DNA of 64,000 nt, taken from the NCBI RefSeq assembly GCF_000219915.2, contig NC_017964.1, positions 1,054,001-1,118,000 of the forward strand, given 5' to 3'. Origin of the DNA: Advenella kashmirensis WT001 (lineage in GTDB: Bacteria > Pseudomonadota > Gammaproteobacteria > Burkholderiales > Burkholderiaceae_B). Of the stretch, positions 20,853 to 31,524 are shown one piece after another. Position numbers and translations under genes: made by a program. Under the pieces are notes generated by a model. The model was not told the origin of the DNA. It did not search any database and was given only the letters and a program-made list of their open reading frames with translations. Each line of letters begins with the position of its first letter. Position 1 is the first letter of the stretch.

Positions 20853-21625
20853 TTAATCAGGCAGCTCGGCATTACGCATGCGGGCAGAAATTGTCCGGCC
20901 GCGCGATTGCACATAGCGCGATTGCATGTTCTTTCCATAGACCCTTGGATTTGGCAGAATGGCGGCCAGGCGCGCGGCCTGATACGTGGACAGGCGCGCT
21001 GCATCCACGTTGAAATAGTGGCGGGCGGCAGCCTGGGCGCCGAAGATGCCGTTGCCGTATTCCACAACATTCAGATACAGTTCCAGGATTCGCCGCTTGG
21101 ACATGACCGCTTCTATCATATAGGCAATGACCAGTTCCTGACCCTTGCGAATATAGGTTCGATCAGCCGATAGAAACAGGTTCTTGGCAAGTTGCTGCGT
21201 AAGCGTGGAGCCCCCGCGACGGCGGTTGCGACCGGCTTCCTCCTGGCGTTCGTTGTAGCGCCAGGCCTTGCGGATGGCCTCCCATTCTACGCCGCCGTGC
21301 TCTGTAAAGCGTGCATCTTCGGCGGCTATGACTGCCTTTTTCAGGGCCGGCTGATGGCCTCGTAGGGTGTCCACTCATATTGAATACTCACGGGCGGATC
21401 CAGGGCCGCCAGACGGCTGGCCTGTTCGCGCATATAGGCACTGCCGCCGGGATTGAAGACGCTGTACCAGAGTACCCAGGCGAACAGATAAATCTGATAC
21501 AGCATAATGACTGCGATCAGCAGGGCAACCAGATCAATCATTGAACGTGCTATCGACTGCGCGCGCACACGTTCGGCGATGGCGATCACGATCTCGCTGG
21601 CAATACGTCCGACTGCTTCGAGCAT
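20853..21625 (-). CDS. mtgA: Monofunctional biosynthetic peptidoglycan transglycosylase (one frameshift)
   Basis: A GT51 enzyme that polymerises lipid II glycan chains at the outer face of the inner membrane. The first frame has one membrane helix (LIAVIMLYQIYLFAWVLW) and reaches YEWTPYEAISRP. Restoring one base in the run at 21344-21346 continues into LKKAVIAAEDARFTEHGGVEWEAI, RRRGGSTLTQQLAKNLFLS and NVVEYGNGIFGAQAAA, the core GT51 motifs with the catalytic Glu in AAEDARF. The restored length is 257 aa. Its ATG overlaps the aroE stop (ATGA). Confidence 0.94.
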
Positions 21626-22473
21626 CAGATTGACCTCGTCAGTTCCGTGCGCAGCGCTGTGAGAATTGGCGCCGCGTCGGGCTCAATCTGGTTCCAGATG
21701 CGAAAGCTCTCGGCACCCTGGTAGACCAACATACCCAGGCCGTCTGAGGTATGGGTGGCGCCGGCGTTGCGTGCCTGCTGCAGAAATGGCGTGTCGCCGT
21801 CTGTGGTGTAGAGCATGTCGTAGGCTACGCTGTCAGTGCGAAACAGGCTGTCAGCCAGGGGTAGTATCTGGCCCGACAGACTGCTGGCAGTGGCATTCAC
21901 GATAATGTCCCAGGAGCCCTGCAGTGTGGAAAAAGCCGACGCCGTTACCTGTGTTTGCCGGTCCGCTAGCGCCACAGCCTGTGCGGCCAGCACATGGGCT
22001 TTTTCTTCGGTGCGGTTGACAATATGCAGATGGGCGCATCCGGCTTGCAATAGCGCCGGCATGACGCCGCGCGTTGCTCCGCCGGCGCCGATCAAGAGAA
22101 CACGACTGTCACGCAGTATGATGTGCTGGCGCAGCATGTCATTGACCAACCCGACGCCATCGGTATTGCAGGCGTGTATTTCGCCGTTTTCCTGCCACAA
22201 TGTATTGGCCGAACCGGCAGCCCTGGCCCGGTTGGAGATGCGGGATTGCGCCAATGCGTAGGCTTGCTCCTTGAAGGGCAGTGTAATGTTCAGGCCACTG
22301 CCGCCGGAGGCAAAGAATTGCTTGACGTGGTCGCAAAAATGCGCCGGTTCTACACATTGCTTGCTGTACTCGATCAGCAGGCCTGTCTGCTGGGCAAACA
22401 GGGCGTGCAGGCGCGGCGACAGACTATGTTTGATCGGGTTGCCAAGAACGGCGAATTTGCGTGGCGTGTTCAT
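21625..22473 (-). CDS. aroE: Shikimate dehydrogenase
   Basis: A 282-aa NADPH enzyme that reduces 3-dehydroshikimate in aromatic amino acid synthesis. The N-terminal substrate domain shows VLGNPIKHSLSPRLHALFA, LNITLPFKEQAY and ANTLW; the NADP domain shows VLLIGAGGATRGVMPAL and the NRT that selects NADP. The C-terminal LGMLVYQGAESFRIW is typical. The start overlaps the end of the restored rnb frame as ATGA and the stop overlaps the mtgA start, so rnb-aroE-mtgA form one coupled unit. Confidence 0.96.
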   Translation of the reverse strand: MNTPRKFAVLGNPIKHSLSPRLHALFAQQTGLLIEYSKQCVEPAHFCDHVKQFFASGGSGLNITLPFKEQAYALAQSRISNRARAAGSANTLWQENGEIHACNTDGVGLVNDMLRQHIILRDSRVLLIGAGGATRGVMPALLQAGCAHLHIVNRTEEKAHVLAAQAVALADRQTQVTASAFSTLQGSWDIIVNATASSLSGQILPLADSLFRTDSVAYDMLYTTDGDTPFLQQARNAGATHTSDGLGMLVYQGAESFRIWNQIEPDAAPILTALRTELTRSI

Positions 22474-24373
22474 GATGCAGTTGCCTCTACGTCTGGTTGG
22501 GCGAGCCCGGCATATTCGGCGTCAATGTGCAGTGACAGCTCATCGGTGCCGCGTACATTAATGGCAACGCGATCATTGCGTTCAAGCTCGGGTACCCATT
22601 GACTTCGATTACCAGCGGAATTTCTTCAAGACGAACCAGGTTGTCGCGGATGAAACTGCCGTGCAACCGCGTGCGTGACTGCTGGGTGAGCCAGCGCAGG
22701 CACCAGTAGCGCTCAAGCCGGCTCTGGAATTCGTGCCAGAGCATGTATTGGGAATCGAAGGCGCCGATGATGGCGTACAGATCGGCGTCCTTGGGTTTGA
22801 ACGGCGCCACCAGGCGTGCAGACACGCCGTGTTCGGCTGCGGCAAGAATCTGCCGCTGGTTCACCAGATCGACATAACGCCGCAGTGGCGATGTGGTCCA
22901 TGCATACTGGGGTACGCCGATAGATTCGTGCGGCAATGGATGGGTGGACATGCGCGCCCGCCCCATCTGTTGGGAGCGATATATGCCGGGCAAGCCGTGC
23001 TCATTCAGATATCCGCCCCACTGTGTGTTGGCCAGAATCATATACTCGGCCACAATTTGATCAAGCGGCGCATTGCGTTGTCGCGGGATAAGTTCAATGA
23101 CTGAATCGGGATCATCGGCCGGCCCGTGCAGACGAAACGTGTATTCCGTGCGGTTGTTGTTTTCCGGTTTGCCGCGTACCTGTTCGCGCGCTGTCTTCAG
23201 GTGCTGTCCCAGCTTCCAGAGCGGCCGGAATAACTCGGCGTAGGGAAGGGCGGCAGTCTGCTCCTCGAGCGCCTCGCGGGTTACCTGCGCCACCAAATCG
23301 TCGATGCGCAGATTTTCGCAAATCGTGATGGTTTCGGCACGCGTGACGGTTTCCTGGATTTCGCCGGTGGCGACATTGGCTGTGATGTACAGGGACAGGG
23401 CAGGCACCTGCTTGCCGGCATCCAGCGAGAACATGCTGATCAGCGTATCGCTTTGCATGGGAATTTTATCGCCGGGCATGTAAAGCGTGGACATGCGACT
23501 GCGAGCCAGTTTGTCCAGATCCGAATCCCGCGTAACCACCAGTGCCGGGGCGGCAATATGCACGCCAATCCGGTACAGATCGCCTTCAATATGCGTTGCC
23601 GACAGCGCATCGTCAATCTCTGTCGTGCTGATGTCGTCAATGGAGTAGGCCACGACGTCGCTGGCTGGCAACTCGGGTATGGGCGGGATGTCCAGCTCGG
23701 GCACAGCCGTTCCCTTGGGGAAGTGCTGCTTGAGAAATCTATCCATATGCACGGCCAGCGCATGCGGATAGACGCCCAGCTCCAGCAACAGGGTTTCAGC
23801 GGTCTTGCCGCTTTCGGCCAGCGCCTTCTCAAACGCTTTCCACTGCAGTGTGTTTTTGTCCGGGCGAATCAGGAATGTACGCGCGGCTTCGCGTAGCTCT
23901 TCGGGCAGTGCGCCGGCCAGCATGGCATCGGTCCAGGCCTGTTGCTGCTCGGCCTGACGCTGTTTCTTTTCCAGTGCCGCCAGCGCTGCCTGCAAAATGT
24001 CAGCCGGCGCTGCCTTGTAATGGCCCTTGCCCTTGCGATGAAAGTAGGCAGGTGCACTATGCAGGCGCAACAGAATGGCCGTTTTCTCGGAAATGGACGG
24101 TTCGTGTCCGACATAATCGCGAGCCAGATCCTGGGCTGAAAATTCATCTTGCGGTGCGCATTCCCACAGAAATTGCAGATCAAGCTCTTCGCTCATCGCC
24201 CGTGCCTGTTCGAGCATGGCCTGTGGTTCAATGCCATCGAAGGTAAAGATGACTGCGTTGCGCTTGATTTTGCTGCGTTTACCGCTGGCCGATTCGACCT
24301 GTAGCGTCGAATCGGCTTCGGAATGAATTTTTTCAGCCTTGAAGCTGCCGTCGTCTTCAAAAACCACGTACAT
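22470..24373 (-). CDS. rnb: RNase II family (RNB-domain) exoribonuclease (one frameshift at 3' end)
   Basis: A processive 3'-5' exoribonuclease of the RNase II/R superfamily. The RNB catalytic domain is clear: SIDDISTTEIDDALSA holds the clustered metal-binding Asp residues, followed by IGVHIAAPA, DKIPMQSDTLIS, EYMILANTQWGGYL and the WTTSPLRRYVDLVNQRQI block. The N terminus lacks standard cold-shock repeats of enterobacterial RNase II, as in the betaproteobacterial branch. Restoring one G near 22595 gives VNGVPELERNDRVAINVRG, an S1-like end, and a stop at 22470 overlapping aroE. The restored length is 634 aa. The exact subfamily is less certain than the domain. Confidence 0.87.
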
Positions 24374-24385
24374 GAATATGAGTTC

Positions 24386-24967
24386 CTACTTGGAGGCGGT
24401 GAAATCGAGAATGGCAGGAAGGTAGCGTTCAAACATGGAAAATGCGTGATCCCCTCCCTGTATCAGTGTGAGGCGTGCGCCATCGTAGCGATGAGTCATT
24501 TCCTGCCAGTCCAGCACTTCGTCGTCAGTGCAGGCAAGCAGATAATAGCGCTGCATGTTGGTCAGAACGGGACGATACAGACTGGCCAGCGCCCGTACGG
24601 ACGCCGCCGTAAATGAAAAAGACGCATCACTGTGAAATTTGGTGGTGTGGCCCAGTTGCGTGGACAGGTCACGTACTGCGTATATGGCCGGATTTATCAG
24701 GACTGCCTTGCAGTTCAATTCCTCCTTGAGCCAGGTGGCGTAGTAGCCGCCAAGCGAGGAACCGATCACTGTCAGGTCCTGCATATTACCAGACGGGCAC
24801 AGCTGCTTTGCATGCGCCATGGCCAATGCAATGGCGGCTTGCGGATCATCCGGCAAATCGGGCGCCGCCAGTTCCTGCGAGCGACCGGCGGCAGCCATCG
24901 CTTGTTGCAATTGCTGCGATTTGGCGGAAAGAGAAGACGAACGAAAGCCGTGCAGATAGAGAATCAT
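24386..24967 (-). CDS. YqiA/YcfP-like alpha/beta hydrolase (esterase)
   Basis: A 193-aa cytoplasmic alpha/beta hydrolase. It opens MILYLHGFRSSSLSAKSQQL and has the nucleophile elbow IGSSLGGYYATWL; the acidic residue is likely in TDDEVLDW and the His in QGGDHAF. This fits the UPF0227/YqiA group, whose known members hydrolyse short acyl or CoA esters. The natural substrate is unknown. Its start overlaps the restored stop of mpl as ATGA. Confidence 0.85.
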   Translation of the reverse strand: MILYLHGFRSSSLSAKSQQLQQAMAAAGRSQELAAPDLPDDPQAAIALAMAHAKQLCPSGNMQDLTVIGSSLGGYYATWLKEELNCKAVLINPAIYAVRDLSTQLGHTTKFHSDASFSFTAASVRALASLYRPVLTNMQRYYLLACTDDEVLDWQEMTHRYDGARLTLIQGGDHAFSMFERYLPAILDFTASK

Positions 24968-26351
24968 GAGACAGTTTGCGTGGCCGTCTGTTGCAGTGCC
25001 TGCAGCAGTTTTTCGTGGATGCCGCCAAAGCCGCCATTGCTCATGACCAGAATCACGTCATCGGGCTGTGCCTGCCGGCTGACGTCCTGAACCAGCAAGT
25101 CCAGATCGTCGTAGCCTGGGCGGGTACGGGGCTGTCGGCAAAGACGTTGGCCGGGTCCCAGCCGAGCGCATGCTTGCCGGTTCTGGCACCGAAACAGTAA
25201 ATACGGTCGGCCAGAGCCAGGGCCTGCGGCAGTCTGGCAGCCATCGTGCCCAGTTTCATGGTGTTGGAACGGGGTTCGAGTACGGCAAGAATGCGGCGCG
25301 ATCCAACTTGCTTGCGCAAGCCGTCCAGCGTTGTTTGAATGGCGGTGGGATGATGGGCAAAATCGTCAAAAACCTGGATTCCATTAACGGTGCCGCGCAG
25401 TTCCATACGACGGCGGATGCCGGAAAACCGAGACAGCGCGGCAATGGCGGTGGCCGCTGACACATTGACATGGCTGGCAGCGGCAATGGCAGCCAAGGCA
25501 TTATTGGCATTGTGCGCGCCCGTGAGCGTCCAGTTGACCTGTCCCTGGGGTTGGCCGTCATGCAGGACAGTGAAACTGCCCATGTCGGCCTGTTCCGCGT
25601 CGAAGGTCCAGCGCCCACCCGGGCCGAACTGATCCTGTTGTGACCAGCAGCCGCGCTGTATTACCCGTGAGAGCGCCTGATCCTGTGGCGGGTGAATAAT
25701 GCAGCCGCTTTGCGGTACGGTCCTGACCAGATGATGAAATTGCGTTTCGATGGCAGCAAGATCAGGGAAGATATCTGCGTGATCGTATTCAAGGTTATTC
25801 AGGATTGCCGTGCGGGCATGGTAGTGCACAAATTTTGAACGCTTGTCGAAAAAAGCCGTATCGTATTCGTCGGCCTCGATGACAAAATAGCGTTGCGCCT
25901 GATTGTAACGCGCTGAAATGCCTAGGTTGGTGGCAATGCCGCCAATCAGAAAGTTGGGTTCCAGTCCCGCATCCTGCAGGATCCAGGCCAGCATGGAGCT
26001 GGTGGTCGTCTTGCCATGCGTGCCTGCTACGGCAAGCACGTGCTGATGTTGCAGGACGTGATCTCCCAGCCATTGAGGACCTGACACATACGGCAGCCCC
26101 TGGTCAAGAATGGCTTCCATCAGGGGGTTGCCACGCGTAACGACGTTGCCGATCACAAACAGATCGGGTTTAAGGCGAGTCTGGGCGGCATCGAATCCTT
26201 CGATCAATTCGATACCCTGTTCCTGCAACTGTGTGCTCATGGGAGGGTACACGCCGCTATCGCAGCCTGTGACTTGATGTCCGGCTGCGCGTGCAATCAG
26301 GGCCAGACCGCCCATGAAAGTGCCGCAAATGCCCAAGATATGTAAATGCAT
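24964..26351 (-). CDS. mpl: UDP-N-acetylmuramate:L-alanyl-gamma-D-glutamyl-meso-diaminopimelate ligase (one frameshift)
   Basis: Mpl attaches recycled murein tripeptide to UDP-MurNAc in cell-wall recycling. Marks are MHLHILGICGTFMGGLALIARAAG, the ATP loop AGTHGKTTTSSMLAW, EADEYDTAFFDKRSKF and HHPTAIQTTLDGLR. Read directly it ends near 25053 with a wrong tail. One restored base near 25114 gives YDDLDLLVQD and VILVMSNGGFGGIHEKLL, and a stop at 24964; the restored length of 462 aa is normal. It is divergent from the thioredoxin-like gene. Confidence 0.94.
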
Positions 26352-26557
26352 AAATTTCTCCTGAGCGGTATTTTAAGCGGAATCAGTCACATCGCGGCAA
26401 TTGCGTCGCTCAGTAGGTAGAATTAGCAATACGTATGTCATATAGCAGTTGTTATAGCGTACATGGTTTCGAGTGCCGGAACCCGTGGCTAGTCCCGTTC
26501 CTGCCCAGCCGTGCTGTTATTTTCATACAACGTTTAAAACAGAATGAGTAATACAGG

Positions 26558-27088
26558 ATGAATCGTAGACAGTTAGTTGGGGCGGGCCTGGTCCTGCCCT
26601 TTTTGTTAATGACCCGACCGGCGCGGGCCGGCGCGAAGCTGAATGAGGACGTGTCGATCGTGGACAGGGCGGCACTCAATGAGCTGCTGGACCTGTCATT
26701 GCCCGATCTGAGTGGCGCGGCCGTATCGTTGCGTGAGGCAATAGATGGCCGGCTGGCCATTGTCAATTTCTGGGCCTCGTGGTGTGCCCCGTGTATCCGG
26801 GAAATGCCCGCGCTGGACGCATTGCATAAAAAACAGCCATCGGTCAGTGTCGTGGGTCTCGGACTTGATACTGTTGCCAATATTGAAGCGTTTGCGCGTA
26901 AAACGCCGGTATCTTACCCGTTACTGACGGCAGGTGCAGGTAAGATCGCGCTAATGCGCAAGCTGGGCAACGCCAAGGGCGGGCTGCCATTTACACTGGT
27001 ACTGGACGGCAAGGCCAGACCGCTGGCCACGATCCTGGGTGAAATTGAGATGGATGGGCTGGCTGCATTCGCGCGCCAGCATGCCTGA
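26558..27088 (+). CDS. TlpA-family thiol:disulfide reductase, periplasmic
   Basis: A 176-aa protein with an N-terminal export signal (MNRRQLVGAGLVLPFLLMT...ARA, with twin Arg but a Sec-like core). The thioredoxin fold follows, with the active site NFWASWCAPCIREMPALDAL and the cis-Pro region GGLPFTLVLD. TlpA/ResA-type proteins keep heme-binding or other periplasmic cysteines reduced, for example in cytochrome c maturation. No cytochrome assembly genes are nearby, so the partner is unknown. Confidence 0.87.
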   Translation: MNRRQLVGAGLVLPFLLMTRPARAGAKLNEDVSIVDRAALNELLDLSLPDLSGAAVSLREAIDGRLAIVNFWASWCAPCIREMPALDALHKKQPSVSVVGLGLDTVANIEAFARKTPVSYPLLTAGAGKIALMRKLGNAKGGLPFTLVLDGKARPLATILGEIEMDGLAAFARQHA

Positions 27089-27183
27089 GGCGGCGCCAAG
27101 ACTGACAGATTGGTAGATTTTAATAGACAAAAGCATGAAATTGCCGTTAAATACGAGTTTATTTGCTTATAGACTGGCGCTCA

Positions 27184-27648
27184 ATGACGCAAAAGGTACT
27201 GGTTCTTAATGGTCCTAATCTGAATCTGCTGGGTACGCGCGAACCGGATGTCTACGGTCGGCAGACACTTCAGGACATTCACGAAGCATTAATGCTTGCC
27301 GCAAGCGAAGCCGGTGTGCAATGCGAATGCTTCCAAAGCAACCACGAAGGCGAGCTGGTCGAAAAAATCCAGTCCGCGCGTAACAATACCGCGTTCATCG
27401 TCATCAATGCCGCAGCGTACACCCATACCAGTGTCGCCTTGCGCGATGCCCTCGGCGCCGTGGCCATTCCGTTCATAGAGGTACATATTTCCAATGTACA
27501 TCAGCGCGAATCTTTCCGGCATCACTCCTATCTGGCAGACAAGGCCGTTGGCGTCATCTGCGGGCTTGGGGCCGATGGTTACATGGCAGCCTTGCAATAC
27601 GCGATAAAACATCATTTTAAACAGGCCCGGAAAACGGTGTCTGTCTGA
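27184..27648 (+). CDS. aroQ: 3-dehydroquinate dehydratase, type II
   Basis: A 154-aa dodecameric enzyme of the shikimate pathway. The start [25 protein letters not shown] carries the catalytic Tyr in [37 protein letters not shown] and [19 protein letters not shown] complete the type II signature with the active-site His. The ATG at 27184 fits the family start, seven codons inside the open frame. aroQ upstream of accBC is a common proteobacterial order. Confidence 0.97.
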   Translation: MTQKVLVLNGPNLNLLGTREPDVYGRQTLQDIHEALMLAASEAGVQCECFQSNHEGELVEKIQSARNNTAFIVINAAAYTHTSVALRDALGAVAIPFIEVHISNVHQRESFRHHSYLADKAVGVICGLGADGYMAALQYAIKHHFKQARKTVSV

Positions 27649-27674
27649 CAATCAACTTGAAGCATGGAATTAAT

Positions 27675-28123
27675 ATGGATCTCAGAAAACTGAAAACGTT
27701 AATAGATCTGGTTGCCGAATCTGGCATCGCAGAACTTGAAATCACCGAAGGTGAAGGCAAGGTCCGCATTGTCAAGTTCTCCCAGACTCTGCAACCGGTA
27801 GCTCCGGCTCAGCCACAGCCGGCACCTGTCGCCGCCGCAGCTCCCGCGGCAGGCGCCGCCGCTGCTCCTGCCGCACCGGCAGCGCCTACCGGCCATATTG
27901 TCAAGTCACCCATGTCGGCACTTTTTACCGCGCGCCCAACCCCAGTTCGCCCCCATTCGTTGAAGTGGGCGCCACGGTTGCCGAAGGCGATGCGCTGTGC
28001 ATTATTGAAGCCATGAAACTGCTCAATGAAATCGAAGCGGATAAATCCGGTGTGATTCGGGAAATCCTGGTTGAAAATGGCGAACCCGTTGAGTTTGGCC
28101 AACCACTTTTCGTGATTGCGTGA
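27675..28123 (+). CDS. accB: Acetyl-CoA carboxylase biotin carboxyl carrier protein (one frameshift)
   Basis: AccB carries the biotin that shuttles CO2 between AccC and the carboxyltransferase at the first step of fatty-acid synthesis. The N terminus ([23 protein letters not shown]) is followed by an Ala/Pro-rich linker (about residues 42-75). The frame slips just after GHIVKSPM near 27914. One restored G recovers [10 protein letters not shown] and the biotin site EAMKLLNE, then the stop at 28123; restored length 149 aa. Only 2 bases separate it from accC. It is essential, so a sequencing error is likely. Confidence 0.95.
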
Positions 28124-28125
28124 GT

Positions 28126-29474
28126 ATGTTTGAAAAAATCCTGATTGCAAACCGGGGTGAAATTGCCCTGCGTATCCAGCGCGCCTGCCGCGAACTGGGT
28201 ATCAAAACGGTGGTCGTGCACTCTGAGGCCGACCGTGATGCCAAATACGTACGCCTGGCCGACGAGTCGGTATGTATCGGCCCAGCGCCGGCCCAGCAGA
28301 GTTATCTGCATATGCCGGCCATTATTTCTGCTGCAGAAGTCACCGATGCCGAGGCGATTCACCCAGGCTATGGTTTCCTGGCAGAAAACGCCGATTTCGC
28401 CGAACGTGTGGAGCGCTCCGGCTTTGTGTTCATTGGTCCTCGTCCGGAAACCATCCGCGTCATGGGTGACAAGGTCAGCGCCAAGCAGGCCATGATCGCC
28501 GCTGGCGTACCGGTGGTGCCAGGCTCCGAAGGCGCGTTGCCCGACGATCCGGCCTTCCTGCTGGAAACGGCACGCAAGGTGGGCTATCCGGTCATCATCA
28601 AGGCCGCTGGTGGCGGTGGCGGGCGCGGCATGCGCGTGGTCCACACTGAAGCGGCCTGGTGAGCGCGGTGAATCTGACCAAGGCGGAAGCGCAGGCAGCA
28701 TTCAATAATCCCGAAGTGTACATGGAAAAATATCTTGAAAATCCACGTCACGTTGAGATCCAGATCCTTGCAGACGGCAAAAAAGACGCCGTCTGGCTGG
28801 GCGAGCGCGATTGCTCCATGCAGCGTCGCCACCAGAAAGTGATTGAAGAGGCGCCGGCCCCCGGCATTCCGCGCAAGCTGATCGAGCGCATAGGCGAGCG
28901 CTGCGCCGAAGCCTGCCGCAAAATGGGTTATCGCGGTGCTGGCACCTTCGAGTTCCTGTACGAAAACGACGAATTCTATTTCATTGAAATGAATACCCGC
29001 ATTCAGGTTGAGCACACCATCACCGAATGCATCACCGGCATCGACCTGGTACAGCAGCAGATCTTTATCGCTGCGGGCGAACCGTTCAAGCTGCGCCAGC
29101 GTGACATTACCTTTAAAGGGCATGCCATCGAGTGTCGTATCAATGCCGAAGATCCGTATACCTTCATGCCATCGCCAGGTCTGATCACCAACTGGCATGT
29201 GGCCGGTGGCCCGGGCATTCGTATCGATTCGCATGTATTCAATGGCTATCGGGTGCCTCCCAACTATGACTCTATGATCGCCAAGCTCATTACTTTCGGC
29301 GACACGCGTGAGCAGGCCATCGCCCGCATGAACCTGGCTCTGTCTGAAATGGTCGTGGAAGGTATTCAGACCAACATCCCACTGCATCGCGAACTCATGA
29401 CCGATGCACGTTTTGCCGAGGGTGGAACCAGTATCCATTATCTGGAACACAAACTCGAACAGCGAGCAAAATAA
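28126..29474 (+). CDS. accC: Acetyl-CoA carboxylase biotin carboxylase subunit (one frameshift)
   Basis: AccC carboxylates biotin on AccB with ATP and bicarbonate. The first part has [39 protein letters not shown] and the ATP-grasp loop [14 protein letters not shown]. It stops at GAATGG-type reading near 28657. Restoring one C at 28655-28656 joins [45 protein letters not shown] and ECRINAEDP. The restored length is 449 aa, identical to the Escherichia coli enzyme. Essential, hence probably intact in the organism. Confidence 0.96.
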
Positions 29475-29486
29475 TCGAGTCAGCAG

Positions 29487-29507
29487 AAAAGGTCTTCGGA
29501 CCTTTTT
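29487..29507 (+). terminator. Terminator after accBC
   Basis: AAAAGGTC and GACCTTTT form an 8-bp stem closed by a stable TTCG tetraloop, with a T run on the plus strand. It separates accC from prmA. Confidence 0.8.
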
Positions 29508-29532
29508 TCGCAATGACGCAAGAGGATAGGCC

Positions 29533-30449
29533 ATGCGGGAACTTGTTTTATCATGCTCGGAAGACCGGGCGGAAGCGCTGTCGGACATATTGCTCGAACT
29601 TGGCGTGCTGTCGGTGTCTGTCGAGGACGCCGATTCGGGTACCGAGCGCGAAACGCCGCTTTTCGGAGAGCCGGGTGGAGAGCCCGATGTTCAGGCCTGG
29701 CATCACAATCGTGTTGTTGCCCTGCTGCCTGACGACATAGCACCTGAAACGTTGCTGGAAGCGCTTGAGCAGCAGAGCGGCGAAGACTACTCCGATTCGG
29801 CCGTGCTGCGTGAAGTTGCAGACACCGATTGGGTGAGGCTGACGCAATCGCAGTTTGAACCTATCAGCATTACCGATCAGATCTGGATCGTACCCAGCTG
29901 GCACCGTGAAAATCCCCAGGTGCCCAGTGCCGATGGAAAGGGCAATCCCATTCTGATTGAACTGGATCCGGGGCTGGCGTTTGGCACCGGCAGTCACCCA
30001 ACCACGCATTTGTGCGCGCAGTGGCTTGCCGCCAATCTGCAGAATCAGCAAACGGTGCTCGATTACGGTTGCGGTTCCGGGATTCTTGCCATTATTGCAG
30101 CCAAACTTGGCGCCCGCGATGTTGTCGGCGTCGATATCGATGAGCAGGCAGTGCAGTCTACTGAGTACAATGCCCAGAACAACAGGGTGCAGGTCGCCGC
30201 CTGCCTGCCCGATGGGCTGCGGCTGGCACCTTTGATGTGGTGGTAGCCAATATTCTGTCAAATCCATTGAAAGTGCTTGCGCCCATGCTGTGCGGCCGCG
30301 TGGCACCAGCTGGCCGGCTTATTCTGTCGGGTGTTCTGGAGCGCCAGGCGCAAGAAGTTGCCGCAGCCTATGCGCCTTGGATCGACATGTCGGTGTGGCG
30401 CAGCCATGAGGGCTGGGTATGCCTGGCCGGCACCCGCAAGAAGACCTGA
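29533..30449 (+). CDS. prmA: Ribosomal protein L11 methyltransferase (one frameshift)
   Basis: An S-adenosylmethionine-dependent methyltransferase that trimethylates ribosomal protein L11. The N-terminal substrate domain begins [24 protein letters not shown]. The Rossmann domain has [18 protein letters not shown] and [20 protein letters not shown] (SAM site). Restoring one G at 30225-30226 converts the terminal slip into [18 protein letters not shown], carrying the family NILxxPL motif, and [10 protein letters not shown]; the restored length is 305 aa. Related genomes also place it next to accC. Confidence 0.95.
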
Positions 30450-30458
30450 GAGACTTGT

Positions 30459-31514
30459 ATGAAAACGCGTTGCCCAGATTGCAGTACCAGCTTTGATGTG
30501 ACGCCGGCGCAGCTGAATGTGCGTAACGGCAAGGTGCGTTGCGGCGTTTGCTCCACTGTTTTCAATGCTTTTGATCACGCAGTGGATGATGATCCCGATT
30601 TTCCGGTATTGCAGGCTGACAAGACGGACGCGGATGCGTTCGCTGTCCGTTCTGAGTCAGGACCGGTATATCATAATCCCGCGCGCGCCGGCGATCGCCC
30701 GGATAAATTGCCTGAGTCGGCGGGGCGATATCGTGCAGCTGCAGCGGATCCACGCATGGATCGAGCGATTGAGCCGACGCTGGACGATGAGGATGACCAG
30801 GACCATAGGGAATTGGAAGACGACGGGCCGGCGCCGCAAATACGCAGGGCTCAGGACACAGACCGGGGAGCGGGCGAGCGCTTTGTCGTGGGCGCGCCCA
30901 GCCTGTCGGGTAGCGGCGCCTATTATCAGGACCAGCGGGGCGCATCGTCCCAGGTACATGTGGAAGGGCAGTATCGCCGTCGCGTTCAGCGCGACACGGA
31001 ATACGATGATCCTGAGCGCAGCAGCGGCAGTGGTCTGATCTGGTTTCTGGCCGTATTGTTTGCTCTCATTGTTCTGTTCGGCCAGGGCGCCATTGTCTTT
31101 CGTAATCAGATCGTCAGCGTAGCGCCAACCTTGCGACCCAAACTGGTACAGCTGTGCAGTTTTGTTGGCTGTCAGGTCGGTTATACGCGCTCCGTGCGAC
31201 ATCTGGCCATTCTGAAGCCGGCCTTGCGCCAGGTGAATACGCCGTCGCCTGCGCCCGAGACCCGCGCTTTCAGCCTGCATGCCGTCATCAAAAATAACGA
31301 TACGATCGCCCAGCCGTTACCGTCGCTGGTGCTCAGTCTGAAAGATGCGTCCGAATCCGTTTCTGCCCGCCGCATTATTAAACCGCAAGAGTATTTGTTG
31401 CCCGACGCGCAAAAGCGCGCTTTCCAGCCAAATGACGAGATCTCCATTAATTTACCGATACAGGTCAGTCGTACAGACGTGGCCGGTTTCGAATTAAGTT
31501 TGTTTTATCCCTGA
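30459..31514 (+). CDS. Zinc-ribbon membrane protein with C-terminal DUF3426
   Basis: A 351-aa protein. Residues 1-37 are an MJ0042-type zinc ribbon (TRCPDCSTSF and VRCGVCSTVFNAFD). Residues of about 45-185 are low-complexity, acidic and probably disordered. One membrane helix (GLIWFLAVLFALIVLFGQGAIVF) follows, and then a C-terminal DUF3426 domain with QLCSFVGCQV and LVLSLKDASES. So a cytoplasmic zinc finger is tied to an outer-facing domain. The function is unknown. The prmA-zinc-ribbon order is conserved in Alcaligenaceae as far as I recall. Confidence 0.8.
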   Translation: MKTRCPDCSTSFDVTPAQLNVRNGKVRCGVCSTVFNAFDHAVDDDPDFPVLQADKTDADAFAVRSESGPVYHNPARAGDRPDKLPESAGRYRAAAADPRMDRAIEPTLDDEDDQDHRELEDDGPAPQIRRAQDTDRGAGERFVVGAPSLSGSGAYYQDQRGASSQVHVEGQYRRRVQRDTEYDDPERSSGSGLIWFLAVLFALIVLFGQGAIVFRNQIVSVAPTLRPKLVQLCSFVGCQVGYTRSVRHLAILKPALRQVNTPSPAPETRAFSLHAVIKNNDTIAQPLPSLVLSLKDASESVSARRIIKPQEYLLPDAQKRAFQPNDEISINLPIQVSRTDVAGFELSLFYP

Positions 31515-31524
31515 AGGTTTTTCA

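Noticed and set aside
28659..29474. A second, short biotin carboxylase gene
   Set aside because: It continues accC exactly after one missing base at 28655; no second N terminus or RBS exists.
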